A stretch of 64,000 nt of DNA, from contig NZ_CP030059.1 in assembly GCF_015291745.1 (NCBI RefSeq), positions 6,537,501 through 6,601,500 of the forward strand, in the 5' to 3' direction. Origin of the DNA: Bradyrhizobium sp. CCBAU 53351. GTDB lineage: Bacteria; Pseudomonadota; Alphaproteobacteria; Rhizobiales; Xanthobacteraceae. Position 1 is the stretch's first letter. The number at the start of each line of letters is the position of its first letter. The notes under the pieces are model-generated. The model saw only the letters and a list, made by a program, of their open reading frames with translations. It had not been told where the DNA came from and did no database searches. Made by a program: the position numbers and the translations under genes. Positions 53,882-63,738 of this stretch are shown here, in pieces.

Positions 53882-54337
53882 ATGTTTCAGCGCATTATCG
53901 ACGGGATCAGCGCATCCACGGGTACGACTGTGCGGCTGACCTCCCTGGCCGCAGGCGCGGCTTTCGCGCTGTTCATCACCACCTGCTTCCTGTGTGCGGC
54001 GGCATTCATTTCCGTGCTCAACAAATATGGTCCGGTGCAGGCCTGCCTCGCGGGCGCCGGTGTCTTTTTTCTGCTGACCCTGGCCGCCGCAGTGAGCTAC
54101 TGGGCTTACAAGCGAGAGCTGCGTAAGCAAGCCCAGATCGCGGCCGAGCGTGCCGCTAAATCGGCGTCGCAGAGCATGCTCGCGGACCCCATGCTGCTCG
54201 CGACCGGGCTCCAGATCGTTCGGGCCATCGGGGTCAAGCGGCTGTTGCCGATCCTGGCGATCGGTGGCGTCGCACTGGGCATCATGGCGAGCCGCGCCGG
54301 CGTGTCCGACGAGGTATCGGCCGAACCGGCTGAGTAA
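53882..54337 (+). CDS. Small membrane protein, phage-holin-like (PF07332-like)
   Basis: This is a 151-residue protein with two strong hydrophobic helices (about 22-45 and 52-78), a charged basic loop KRELRKQAQIAAERAAKS, and a third hydrophobic stretch near 118-138 (LLPILAIGGVALGIMA). This layout is typical of the 'phage holin family' proteins found downstream of DUF883 genes. They are not phage-encoded and are likely membrane stress proteins. GGAGCAAGGCC lies just before ATG 53882. The exact family is uncertain. Confidence 0.7.
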   Translation: MFQRIIDGISASTGTTVRLTSLAAGAAFALFITTCFLCAAAFISVLNKYGPVQACLAGAGVFFLLTLAAAVSYWAYKRELRKQAQIAAERAAKSASQSMLADPMLLATGLQIVRAIGVKRLLPILAIGGVALGIMASRAGVSDEVSAEPAE

Positions 54338-54515
54338 GGACCGGACCACGTTAAGAAAATTTCGCCGCAAGACGGACGGCGGGTACGCGGCGGAATTTAT
54401 CGGCCGGTTTTGCGCAATTTTAAGCGGATGATCGTTACCTCACGCAAACGCTACTCGGATGGGCAGGCGGTTGCCGGTAAAAGCGTCATCCTGATTCCCA
54501 AAGCTATTTTACTCA

Positions 54516-55658
54516 ATGAACCCGTCCGTCAAGGCGAACCTCGCCGCATTCCACCACGACGCCAGGCTGTATTTGACGCTCGGTATCGCCAATTGGTCGG
54601 TTTTCGTCGACCACATCCCCAATAACGTCGTCAACCTGCTGACGCTGCGCAACTTCGGCTTCAGCGGCGCTGCCGATCTGTTCGTGTTCGTGGTGGGTTA
54701 TGGCGTCGCCATCATCCACGGCCGGATTGCGCTGGAGCGCGGCTATTTCGTCGCCGCAACGCGCATTTTCCGGCGCGTCTGGCGGCTCTATGCCGCCTAT
54801 GTCGTGCTGTTCGTGATCTACATCGACACCATCGCCTATGTCGCCTCGCAGTCGATGGCTCCGGAAATCATCCACGAATACAACATTTCGGGGATTCTCG
54901 AGCACCCGCTGCGCATCCTGGTCCGCGGCCTCGTGCTGCAGGAGGAGCCGCTCAATCTCGATCTGCTGCAATTGATGATCCCGCTGATGGCGTTTTTTCC
55001 GCTCGCGCTGTGGGGCCTGTTGCGGCGGCCGAACCTGACGCTGGCGGCATCGGTCGCGCTGTACCTTGCCGCACGCTGGTTCGACTGGAATTTCCGGGTC
55101 TATCCGGACCAGGAATGGACCTTTAATCCGCTGTGCTGGCAGATGCTGATGGTGCTTGGCGGCTGGTTCGCCGTGACAGGCGCGCCGGGGCGCGCGCTCC
55201 GCGACATGCCCTGGCTGCGGATACTCGCCGGGGCCTATCTCATATTCGCGATGGCCGTCACCATGCTGCGCCATTCTCCGCAATTGTCTGGCTACTTGCC
55301 GGACGTTCTCCTCGACAGCATCGCGCCGACCGACAAGGAAAACCTCGCGCCCTATCGCGTGGTCCACTTCCTCGCCCTCGCTTTGCTGGTGACTCACCTT
55401 ATTCCCGCCGATCACCCCGGACTGCGGCTGAAGCCGCTCCAGGCGGTCATCCGATGCGGCGAGGAATGGCTTGCCGTGTTCTGCGTCGGAGTGTTCCTGT
55501 CTTTCGCCGGCCATCTCATCCTGATCACCAGCGCCAATCTGGTCGTGATGCAGATCGTGGTGAGCCTCGCCGGATTCGCCGCGATGACCGCGGTGGCCTA
55601 TTACGTCGCCTGGTCGAAATGGCAGGACCTGCCCAAGGCCTTGCGGCAGCAGGCCTGA
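54516..55658 (+). CDS. opgC: OpgC-family integral membrane succinyl/acyltransferase
   Basis: OpgC adds succinyl groups to osmoregulated periplasmic glucans. The 380-residue protein has about ten hydrophobic segments and the family's N-terminal block DARLYLTLGIANWSVFVDHIPNNVVNLLTLRNFGFSGAADLFVFVVGYGVAIIHGR, where the His-Ile-Pro-Asn motif is diagnostic. YSHPLRILVRGLVLQEEPLNLDLLQLMIPLM-type sequence (here ILEHPLRILVRG) follows. It is monocistronic and no glucan synthase is adjacent. Some OpgC-family proteins in rhizobia may act on other glycans, so the exact substrate is inferred. Confidence 0.88.
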   Translation: MNPSVKANLAAFHHDARLYLTLGIANWSVFVDHIPNNVVNLLTLRNFGFSGAADLFVFVVGYGVAIIHGRIALERGYFVAATRIFRRVWRLYAAYVVLFVIYIDTIAYVASQSMAPEIIHEYNISGILEHPLRILVRGLVLQEEPLNLDLLQLMIPLMAFFPLALWGLLRRPNLTLAASVALYLAARWFDWNFRVYPDQEWTFNPLCWQMLMVLGGWFAVTGAPGRALRDMPWLRILAGAYLIFAMAVTMLRHSPQLSGYLPDVLLDSIAPTDKENLAPYRVVHFLALALLVTHLIPADHPGLRLKPLQAVIRCGEEWLAVFCVGVFLSFAGHLILITSANLVVMQIVVSLAGFAAMTAVAYYVAWSKWQDLPKALRQQA

Positions 55659-55733
55659 AGCGCGATTCCGCTAGGTTGACCGCCGCCGCTGCGCTATCCC
55701 GGTAAAGGAGCGGGTTGCGCGGGGAGACCGGAC

Positions 55734-56348
55734 GTGGTGACGGCGAATGGCGGGGATGACGGGGCCGACAGCGCCCCCCGGCGCGGCCGGCCGCGATCGA
55801 TCGAGACCAGCAACGCCATTCTCGAAAGCGCCTATGTGCTGATGGCGTCCACCGGCCTTGCCGCCACCACCATCGACGCGGTCGCCCGCCACTCCGGCGT
55901 CTCCAAGATGACGATCTACAAATGGTGGCCGTCTCGCGAGGCGCTTCTGATCGACGCCTTCCTTCAACATGCCGCGCAGATGCTGCCACTTCCCCCGGTG
56001 AGCTCCGGCAGTCCCGCGGCCCGCGCGCGCCGTCATGCCGCGGCCTATGCCGAGGCGCTCCAGGGCGAGTTCGGCAAGGTGCAGCTCGCCGTCATCTCCG
56101 AATGCATTTCCAGGACCGGCTCTGCCGAGCTGTTCTACGCCCGCTATCTGCAGTTCCGCCGCGACGCGCTGGTGGAGATGATTGCGGCAGGCCAGCAGGA
56201 CGGCAGCATCCTGGCCGCAGGGCCGGCCGAGGATCTCTACGACGCGATCTACGGCGGCCTGTTCTACCGCTACGTCTTCGGCATCGCGCCGATCACGCCG
56301 GCCTATGCGCGCAATCTGGTCGATCTGATCTTGCGGCCGAAAGCCTAG
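55734..56348 (+). CDS. TetR/AcrR family transcriptional regulator
   Basis: This is a 204-residue DNA-binding repressor. The HTH domain (about 22-75) reads NAILESAYVLMASTGLAATTIDAVARHSGVSKMTIYKWWPSREALLIDAFLQ, the TetR signature. It is preceded by a PRRGRPRS basic arm. The ligand domain carries a TetR_C_11-like ending with YDAIYGGLFYRYVFGIAPITPAYARNLVDLIL. The start is GTG 55734 with GGGGAGA upstream; the next GTG one codon on is an alternative. It converges with the sensor kinase gene and overlaps it by four bases. No efflux or metabolic gene is divergently adjacent, so its target is unknown. Confidence 0.92.
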   Translation: MVTANGGDDGADSAPRRGRPRSIETSNAILESAYVLMASTGLAATTIDAVARHSGVSKMTIYKWWPSREALLIDAFLQHAAQMLPLPPVSSGSPAARARRHAAAYAEALQGEFGKVQLAVISECISRTGSAELFYARYLQFRRDALVEMIAAGQQDGSILAAGPAEDLYDAIYGGLFYRYVFGIAPITPAYARNLVDLILRPKA

Positions 56349-58039
56349 CCGCGCGCAGGCCGCACCGGAGCCGAGATCTTGTCCGTGCGATCGCGTTCGG
56401 TCATGTCGACCACGGTCTCCATGGGAGCGGTCAGCTCATAGACGTAGGAGGCCTCGGTGAAATAGCGCTTGGCGGTGCCGCCGAGCGCCTCGGGGGCGAC
56501 ACGGTCGAGCAGGATCAGGCCGAAATCGGAATCCGGGCGGCGCGTCGCCTCGCTGGTGTTGAACTCCTCCCAGCGGAAACTGAAGATCTCTTCGGTCCCC
56601 TCGCCCGTCACGGTCCAATTAGCCGTGATGTGCGGATGCTTGCCAACCAGCGACAGGCCCTCGTCCGAATGCGAGGCGAGTTCGAAGAACAGCAGCGAGA
56701 GGCTCTGCGCCGCGCGTGCGCTGACCGCAATATCCGGACCGGTGACGGCGATGCGGTCGGCATGCGGGATGGCTCGCGCCTCGAACAGGCCCTTCAACTT
56801 GACGCCCTGCCATTGGCTCTCGCTGAGCAGCGAGACCACGTTGGACATGGCATGGATTCGCCCGATCAGGAGCTCGCGGGCGACGTCGATGTCCGAGCCG
56901 TGGCGCAAGGTGCGCGTCACGATCGACTGGATCACCGCAAGGATATTCTTGACCCGATGGTTGAGCTCGTCGATGACCGCGGTCAGCCGGCGCTCGAAGC
57001 CGATCCGGACCTGGATTTCCCGGCTGAGCCGCAGATTGTTGTAGGCGACATAGCCAAACAGACCGCACACCATCGCAGTGATCGCAAAGCCGATCGCCGC
57101 CACGATGATCGCAGTCTGCTCGGCACGCCGCACCGAGTTGGTCTTCGCGTAATAGCCGAGTTGCCAATCACGGCCACCGAAGCTCACCGTACGCGTCGCC
57201 GACGGCGCCGCTCCGTCCGCCGCCACGCTGCGCGTCGAGACCACGCCCTGGTCGTTGGCGATCAGCTCGCCGCCCTCCTTGCGCGGATCCCTGAGCGCGA
57301 CCGAGAACAACGACATGTCGTCATTGGTCAGCATCAGCGACGCCAGCTCGTAGGAAAACGTGACGAACCCAGCCGGCTCGGTTGCCCCCTCGGGAATGAC
57401 GGGCGCAGCCACGATGACGCCGACCGGCCCGTTTGCGCGCAGCAGCGGAACCGGGTCCGAAGCCACTGACCTCTTCTCGATCCGCGCACGCGTCAGCATG
57501 GCGCTGCGAACCTGGTCCTGATCGTAACTGCGGCCCGGCAGGGCCTTGGTCTCGTCGCTGCGCGGCTCGAGATCCAGCAGCACGTCGATCGGCTGGGTAA
57601 TCTCGGCAGGATTGATCGGCTTGTCGTCATAGTTGCGGATCGTCGGATTCGGGAAGCCGGCGCCCCCAATGGCGGCCTGCGCCGCCGTCAACTCGTTCGG
57701 CTTCAACCGGGCGATCCAGCCGGCCACCACGAAATCCGTCTTGAAGGCGTAGATGGCCGAGCGCAGCGGCTCCAGCATGTTCGGCTTGATCACGGACGGC
57801 GTGCGGAACAGGCCTGAGGCGACACGCGCAAGCAATTCGCGCTCGGTGAGCCGGTCCTGAACCAGGCTGGCATGCACGTCGATCGCACGCGCGAGCGCGA
57901 TCCGGTCCAGTGCCAGCTCCTGATCGTGGACGCGATAGGCCGCAAGCCCGGAGAGCAAGGCTCCGAGCAGAGCAATGAAACCGATGATGAAACCCAGCCG
58001 GACCACGCGACTACTCAGGCGAAAGCAGGAGGTCGGCAA
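56345..58039 (-). CDS. CHASE-domain HWE-type sensor histidine kinase with degenerate ATP-binding site
   Basis: This is a 564-residue membrane protein. TM1 lies near residues 14-34. A CHASE periplasmic domain (about 60-270) has VVAGWIARLKPNEL and GVIVAAPVIP. TM2 is at about 305-330. The kinase core has the phospho-acceptor ELNHRVKNILAVIQSIVTRTLR (His about 359), which places it in the HWE/HisKA_2 group. In the ATP domain the normal H-E-L-x-x-N-A-x-K-Y-G N box reads LFFELASHSDEG, so the Mg-binding Asn is gone. The G-box DFGLILLDRVAPEALGGTAKRYF is recognisable. Activity may be lost or altered. The start is TTG 58039, or GTG 58006; no ATG fits. The partner regulator is not adjacent. Confidence 0.87.
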   Translation of the reverse strand: MPTSCFRLSSRVVRLGFIIGFIALLGALLSGLAAYRVHDQELALDRIALARAIDVHASLVQDRLTERELLARVASGLFRTPSVIKPNMLEPLRSAIYAFKTDFVVAGWIARLKPNELTAAQAAIGGAGFPNPTIRNYDDKPINPAEITQPIDVLLDLEPRSDETKALPGRSYDQDQVRSAMLTRARIEKRSVASDPVPLLRANGPVGVIVAAPVIPEGATEPAGFVTFSYELASLMLTNDDMSLFSVALRDPRKEGGELIANDQGVVSTRSVAADGAAPSATRTVSFGGRDWQLGYYAKTNSVRRAEQTAIIVAAIGFAITAMVCGLFGYVAYNNLRLSREIQVRIGFERRLTAVIDELNHRVKNILAVIQSIVTRTLRHGSDIDVARELLIGRIHAMSNVVSLLSESQWQGVKLKGLFEARAIPHADRIAVTGPDIAVSARAAQSLSLLFFELASHSDEGLSLVGKHPHITANWTVTGEGTEEIFSFRWEEFNTSEATRRPDSDFGLILLDRVAPEALGGTAKRYFTEASYVYELTAPMETVVDMTERDRTDKISAPVRPARG

Positions 58040-58301
58040 TAAACAAGGAGCATATGAACGCCGCTCGAACGGCCATGTGCCGAAACAGGGTGAACCCCGG
58101 TGGCAGAGATAATGGAGGAGGAGACATCGGTACGCAACGTAGGTCGCCTGAAAAGCTTAATCCGCCCGGCCGATGGTCTGGCCAGGATGGATCGCCCGGG
58201 CACCGGAGGTAATCAATCGCCGTGTCCGAAATTTGTTCCGCCGTTGCGGCCCGGCCGCCAAGGTTAACGGCGAAAAACGCGTGCGCCAAGTCGTCGCGCC
58301 G

Positions 58302-58925
58302 TCAGCCCGCCCGTTTCAGGCCGCCTTTGGCCTCAATGAAGCCGATGATCCGGTCGAGCCCTTCGCTCTTCTTCAGGTTGGTCATGACGAAGGGACGCTC
58401 GCCGCGCATGCGCCTGGCGTCCGTGTCCATCTTCTCCAGGGAGGCGCCGACATGGGGAGCAAGGTCGATCTTGTTGATGACCAGGAGATCGGACCGGGTG
58501 ATGCCTGGCCCCCCCTTGGACGGGATCTTGTCGCCGGCGGCGACGTCGATCACGTAGATGGTGAGGTCGGCCAATTCAGGGGAAAAAGTGGCAGCGAGAT
58601 TGTCGCCGCCGGATTCGATCAGCACGAGATCGAGCCCGGGAAACTTGGCGCGCATGTCCGCGACCGCAGCCAGATTCATCGAGGCATCCTCGCGGATCGC
58701 GGTGTGCGGACAGCCGCCGGTTTCGACGCCGGCAATGCGGTCCGGCGTCAGCGAGCCCGACCGCACCAGGAACTCCGCATCCCATTTGGTGTAGATGTCG
58801 TTGGTGATGGCGGCGATGTCATAGCGTTCGCGCATGGCCTTGCAGAGCAGGTCCATCAGCTGGGTCTTGCCCGATCCGACCGGACCGCCGACGCCGACAC
58901 GCAAAGGGCCGTGAGATTTCGACAT
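58302..58925 (-). CDS. ureG: Urease accessory GTPase UreG
   Basis: UreG hydrolyses GTP to drive nickel insertion into urease. The 207-residue protein has the P-loop [39 protein letters not shown], the nickel-relay motif [18 protein letters not shown] (Cys-Pro-His), [22 protein letters not shown] and [22 protein letters not shown]. It lacks the His-rich N-terminal extension of some UreG proteins, the His tail here being on UreE. ATG 58925 lies 40 bases beyond the ureF stop. It is the last gene of the operon. Confidence 0.97.
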   Translation of the reverse strand: MSKSHGPLRVGVGGPVGSGKTQLMDLLCKAMRERYDIAAITNDIYTKWDAEFLVRSGSLTPDRIAGVETGGCPHTAIREDASMNLAAVADMRAKFPGLDLVLIESGGDNLAATFSPELADLTIYVIDVAAGDKIPSKGGPGITRSDLLVINKIDLAPHVGASLEKMDTDARRMRGERPFVMTNLKKSEGLDRIIGFIEAKGGLKRAG

Positions 58926-58965
58926 GTCGTTCGCTTTCTCCCGATGGGTTGAAGGCGCGGCGCCC

Positions 58966-59688
58966 TCACGAGCGGAACAGCCGCGTATATTGGGTCTCGT
59001 GCCGCAGGCTGGCGAGATCGGCGCGGAAGGTCGCGCCGCCGAGATCGTCCAATGTCGCATTCAGCGCACGAAGCGCGGTCGCGGCCACGGCGGCTTCCAG
59101 CCTCACCAGCACGCGCTGGCTGTCGGTCTGGCCGAGTGGAACGAGGCGGCTGGCCGCAGAAATCCAGTTCGAGACCAGCGCATGCAGGAAGGCGTGCAGC
59201 GTCGACCCCAGCGGCACGCCGTGCACGGCTGCGACCACACCGACCGCGACCGGATAGACCGGCGGCGTGTGGCACGCCGCAACCATGGCATCCAGCCCGT
59301 CGGCATCCCACGCCGCACGCGCGATGTCGATGAAGGCGCGGCCTTGCGAGCTCGTCTCCAGCTGCCGCTCGCGCGAAGGCACGAAGGCCGCGGCAAGCTC
59401 GGCGATCTCGTTCAACGAGACCTTCTCGCCCGCCTCTGCGGCGCGATAGGCGTGGACCAGAAACGTCGCATCGCAAAAGCCGGAGCCGTCGCTGAGCATC
59501 GCGTCGAGCCAGTCGTCCAGCGTTGCAACATCGACGATGTCCCCCGCCTCGACCGCCCATTCGATGCCGCTGGAATAGGAGAAGCCGCCGACCGGGAAGG
59601 CCGGCGACAGCCAGGTCATCAGCCGATACAGCGCCGCCGCCTCGCTTTCGTCGAGGCCGCCGGCGCCGACCCGCTCATTTGTGGTCAT
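58966..59688 (-). CDS. ureF: Urease accessory protein UreF
   Basis: UreF acts as a GTPase-modulating partner of UreG in the UreDFG activation complex. The 240-residue protein begins [49 protein letters not shown], the recognised family start ([12 protein letters not shown]). It continues with [27 protein letters not shown] and [25 protein letters not shown] near the C-terminus. ATG 59688 overlaps the 3' end of ureE by 14 bases. The longer in-frame extension upstream is a Met/Thr/Ile-rich shadow of the UreE His tail and is not part of the protein. Confidence 0.96.
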   Translation of the reverse strand: MTTNERVGAGGLDESEAAALYRLMTWLSPAFPVGGFSYSSGIEWAVEAGDIVDVATLDDWLDAMLSDGSGFCDATFLVHAYRAAEAGEKVSLNEIAELAAAFVPSRERQLETSSQGRAFIDIARAAWDADGLDAMVAACHTPPVYPVAVGVVAAVHGVPLGSTLHAFLHALVSNWISAASRLVPLGQTDSQRVLVRLEAAVAATALRALNATLDDLGGATFRADLASLRHETQYTRLFRS

Positions 59689-60310
59689 GAGCATGCTTGT
59701 GGCCGTGGTGATGGTCCGGATGGTCGCAATGCTCGTCATGGTGATGATCGTGGCCGTGGTCATGCGCGGCATGACCATGCTGGTGATCATGTCCGTGGTG
59801 ATCATGGTGATCGTGACCATGATCATGATGATGGCCATGATCGTGATGCGCGTGGTCGTCATGTCCATGCGCGTTGCCGGCATCGGCATAGGCGCCGCCT
59901 TCGGGATCAAACGGCGCCTCGATCTCGATCACGCGCGCGCCGAGGCCCATCACCATGGCCTCGATGACGTGATCGCGGCGGATGCGCAAGGCCTTCGCCA
60001 TGATCTGGGTCGGCAGATGACGGTTGCCGAGATGCCAGCCGACGCGGATGAGGTGATGGGGATCGCGGCCGCGGATTTCCAGCAGCGGCTCGGGTGCCGC
60101 CACCACTTCGACCAGGCGACCGTCCTCGAGCACCAGCGCATCGCCGCCGCGGAGTGCTGTGGCGTGCTCGAGGTCGAGCAGGAATTCGAGCCCCCGCGTG
60201 CCCGTCATCGCCATGCGGCGGCGGTGCCGATCGTCGAAATCGAGCACAACCGTGTCCGCCGGCGTTTCCGCGAAGCGGTGCTGTCCCTTGACCTGCGTCG
60301 CCCGGATCAT
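59675..60310 (-). CDS. ureE: Urease nickel chaperone UreE with very long His-rich tail
   Basis: UreE delivers nickel to the urease apoprotein. The 211-residue protein has the N-terminal substrate-binding-like domain ([37 protein letters not shown]) and the central metal-binding domain with [17 protein letters not shown] (the His that binds Ni at the dimer interface) and [29 protein letters not shown]. From about residue 148 the tail is almost only His, Asp and Gly: 34 His in 64 residues, including one Cys. That is far longer than the 10-15 His tail of Klebsiella UreE. It may buffer nickel. ureF overlaps its end. Confidence 0.96.
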   Translation of the reverse strand: MIRATQVKGQHRFAETPADTVVLDFDDRHRRRMAMTGTRGLEFLLDLEHATALRGGDALVLEDGRLVEVVAAPEPLLEIRGRDPHHLIRVGWHLGNRHLPTQIMAKALRIRRDHVIEAMVMGLGARVIEIEAPFDPEGGAYADAGNAHGHDDHAHHDHGHHHDHGHDHHDHHGHDHQHGHAAHDHGHDHHHDEHCDHPDHHHGHKHAHDHK

Positions 60311-60322
60311 GCTTTTACCCCG

Positions 60323-60622
60323 TTACCGTGTCTCGACCTTCTCGGGCGTGATCACTTCGATCTTCGGCGGCGCCGTGAAGCATTTCACCGCGACGCGGCC
60401 GAACGTCTTCATATGCTCCATGCCACGATGCGGCACCAGCGCCTCGGCGTTCTCCCACTGCTCGACGAACACCATCTTGGCAGGGTCGGTGACGCTCTCG
60501 TGCAGATCATAGGCGATATTGCCGGGCTCTTTCCGGGTCTCCTTGATGCAGGCGGTGGCGGCCGCAATGAATTCGGCGCGCGTTTCGGGCTTGATGGTCA
60601 GGGTGGCGACGACATAGATCAC
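60323..60622 (-). CDS. Antibiotic biosynthesis monooxygenase (ABM) domain protein in the urease operon
   Basis: This is a 99-residue ferredoxin-like alpha+beta protein. After GTG 60622 (GGGAGG eight bases ahead) comes YVVATLTIKPETRAEFIAAATACIKETRKEPGNIAYDLHES, then MVFVEQWENAEALVPHRGMEHMKTFGRV, the ABM/YgiN pattern with the H-x-x-x-x-H pair. Such proteins dimerise and act on quinones or related compounds, or have stress roles. Placement between ureC and ureE without an obvious link to nickel or urea is odd. It is 12 bases ahead of ureE and 127 bases after ureC, which leaves room for an internal promoter. Confidence 0.88.
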   Translation of the reverse strand: MIYVVATLTIKPETRAEFIAAATACIKETRKEPGNIAYDLHESVTDPAKMVFVEQWENAEALVPHRGMEHMKTFGRVAVKCFTAPPKIEVITPEKVETR

Positions 60623-60749
60623 GAGAAATCCTCCCGGCTTTTCTTCTGGGTTCAATACCGGGCGGGACATTAGACCAGGCGGGATCGAACGCAAAATCGC
60701 AAGAAACCGTCCCCGGATACAAGCCGGGGACATGCGTTGAGGCGCTATT

Positions 60750-62465
<1,716 letters not shown>

Positions 62466-62499
62466 CACAAGCCCCGTTTGCGGTTGAACGTTTGGTGGA

Positions 62500-63039
62500 T
62501 CACAGCAAGGCCTTCGCTGCTTTCACGGCATCATCGAATTTCGCCTCGAGCCACGCATTACCGCCGCGGCAGCCCGCAACGACTTGCGTGGCCCATCCAC
62601 TGTAGTCGGCGAGGTCGTCAAGCTCCTCGGTGGTCGGATCCGTATGAAGGCGTGCCCCTATATTGCTGATCTTGTCGGCGATCTTGATCAGCTTCGCGCC
62701 GGGCGATTTGTGCAGAGCGTCCTCGATCTGCTTCCGCCGCCGCTCGGCCTTCGGCAGATTCATGTCGTCCGTGCACTCAACGACCAGGGCGGCGACTCGC
62801 TCTGAGAACGTCTGCGCAAGCTCCTCGCGCGTGGTGTCGGTGTCCTCGATCGCATCGTGCAGCCAGCCGGCCGCGACCAGCTCGGCATCGGCGCCGTCGG
62901 TCGCGGTCGCAAGCAGGTTCGCAACCTCGGCGAGATGATTGATATAGGGCTCGCTGCCGCGCCCCTTGCGTGCCATGCCGTTGTGGCGCTGTGCGGCGAG
63001 CTCGGCAGCTTCAGATATGAGACGGATGGGGGAGAGCAT
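62500..63039 (-). CDS. HD-domain small alarmone hydrolase (MESH1-like) inside the urease operon
   Basis: This is a 179-residue metal-dependent phosphohydrolase of the RelA/SpoT HD type. Metal and catalytic motifs are all present: AAQRHNG, PYINHL (first His), [13 protein letters not shown] (HD plus ED), and [11 protein letters not shown] (Asp and Asn). The stretches [29 protein letters not shown] and [20 protein letters not shown] align with human and bacterial MESH1. That enzyme removes pyrophosphate from ppGpp and can act on NADPH. There is no synthetase domain. GGAGGT sits eight bases before ATG 63039, which decides this start over the ATG at 63054. It lies between ureB (57 bases before it) and ureC (34 bases after). 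Confidence 0.92.
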   Translation of the reverse strand: MLSPIRLISEAAELAAQRHNGMARKGRGSEPYINHLAEVANLLATATDGADAELVAAGWLHDAIEDTDTTREELAQTFSERVAALVVECTDDMNLPKAERRRKQIEDALHKSPGAKLIKIADKISNIGARLHTDPTTEELDDLADYSGWATQVVAGCRGGNAWLEAKFDDAVKAAKALL

Positions 63040-63096
63040 GGCAAGGACCTCCATTCTCGCCTCAACCGTGCCGTGCCGCGCTCGTTCCTGCGACGC

Positions 63097-63402
63097 TCAC
63101 AGCTTCCCCATTACATCGCCGCGGAAACCGTAGATCGTCTTCTTGCCCGCCATCGCCACCAGCTGCACATCGCGGGTCTGGCCAGGTTCGAAACGCACCG
63201 CGGTGCCGGCGGCGATGTCGAGGCGCATGCCGCGGGACTTCTTGCGGTCGAATTTCAGCGCCGGGTTGGTCTCGAAGAAATGGTAGTGCGAGCCGACCTG
63301 GATGGGGCGGTCGCCGGTGTTGGCCACCGTCAGCGTCACAGTCTTGCGGCCCGCATTGAGCTCGATCTCGCCGTCCTGGATGAAGAGTTCGCCGGGGATC
63401 AT
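63097..63402 (-). CDS. ureB: Urease beta subunit
   Basis: This is a structural subunit of urease, 101 residues. It begins [53 protein letters not shown] and continues with [44 protein letters not shown], both universal in UreB. It starts nine bases after the ureA stop. In this operon ureB is separated from ureC by the HD-domain gene. Confidence 0.97.
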   Translation of the reverse strand: MIPGELFIQDGEIELNAGRKTVTLTVANTGDRPIQVGSHYHFFETNPALKFDRKKSRGMRLDIAAGTAVRFEPGQTRDVQLVAMAGKKTIYGFRGDVMGKL

Positions 63403-63411
63403 GCTGCCCTC

Positions 63412-63714
63412 CTACCTGATCGGCTCGTGCACGGTGACGAGCTTGGTGCCGTCCGGAAACGTCGCCTCGACCTGGATGTCGTGGATCATCTCGGGGATTC
63501 CAGGCATCACCTGGTCGCGGGTCAAGACCTGCGCGCCGGATTGCATCAGTTCGGCGACGGTGCGGCCGTCGCGCGCGCCTTCGAGGATGAAATCGGAGAT
63601 GATCGCGATGGCCTCGGGGTGGTTGAGCTTGACGCCGCGGTCCAGCCGGCGGCGGGCCACGATCGCGGCCATCGAGATCAAGAGCTTGTCCTTTTCGCGG
63701 GGAGACAGGTTCAT
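63412..63714 (-). CDS. ureA: Urease gamma subunit
   Basis: This is the small structural subunit of urease, 100 residues. [99 protein letters not shown] is a textbook UreA. ATG 63714 follows the ureD stop by 24 bases, so it is read from the same transcript. It is unfused to ureB, as is usual in rhizobia. Confidence 0.97.
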   Translation of the reverse strand: MNLSPREKDKLLISMAAIVARRRLDRGVKLNHPEAIAIISDFILEGARDGRTVAELMQSGAQVLTRDQVMPGIPEMIHDIQVEATFPDGTKLVTVHEPIR

Positions 63715-63738
63715 GCGAAATCTCTTCCGTTCAACACT

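Noticed and set aside
53882..54337. Holin-like protein as a sign of a prophage
   Set aside because: No integrase, lysin, capsid or att site is nearby. The DUF883 neighbour shows the common chromosomal arrangement.
59689..59910. N-terminal extension of UreF rich in Met, Thr and Ile
   Set aside because: It is the His-rich end of ureE read in another frame. The conserved UreF start at 59688 fits the family.
59681..60673. Plus-strand frame opposite ureE starting with a Met/Val-rich run
   Set aside because: The Met/Val-rich start is the complement of the His-rich UreE tail, and the rest has no family features.
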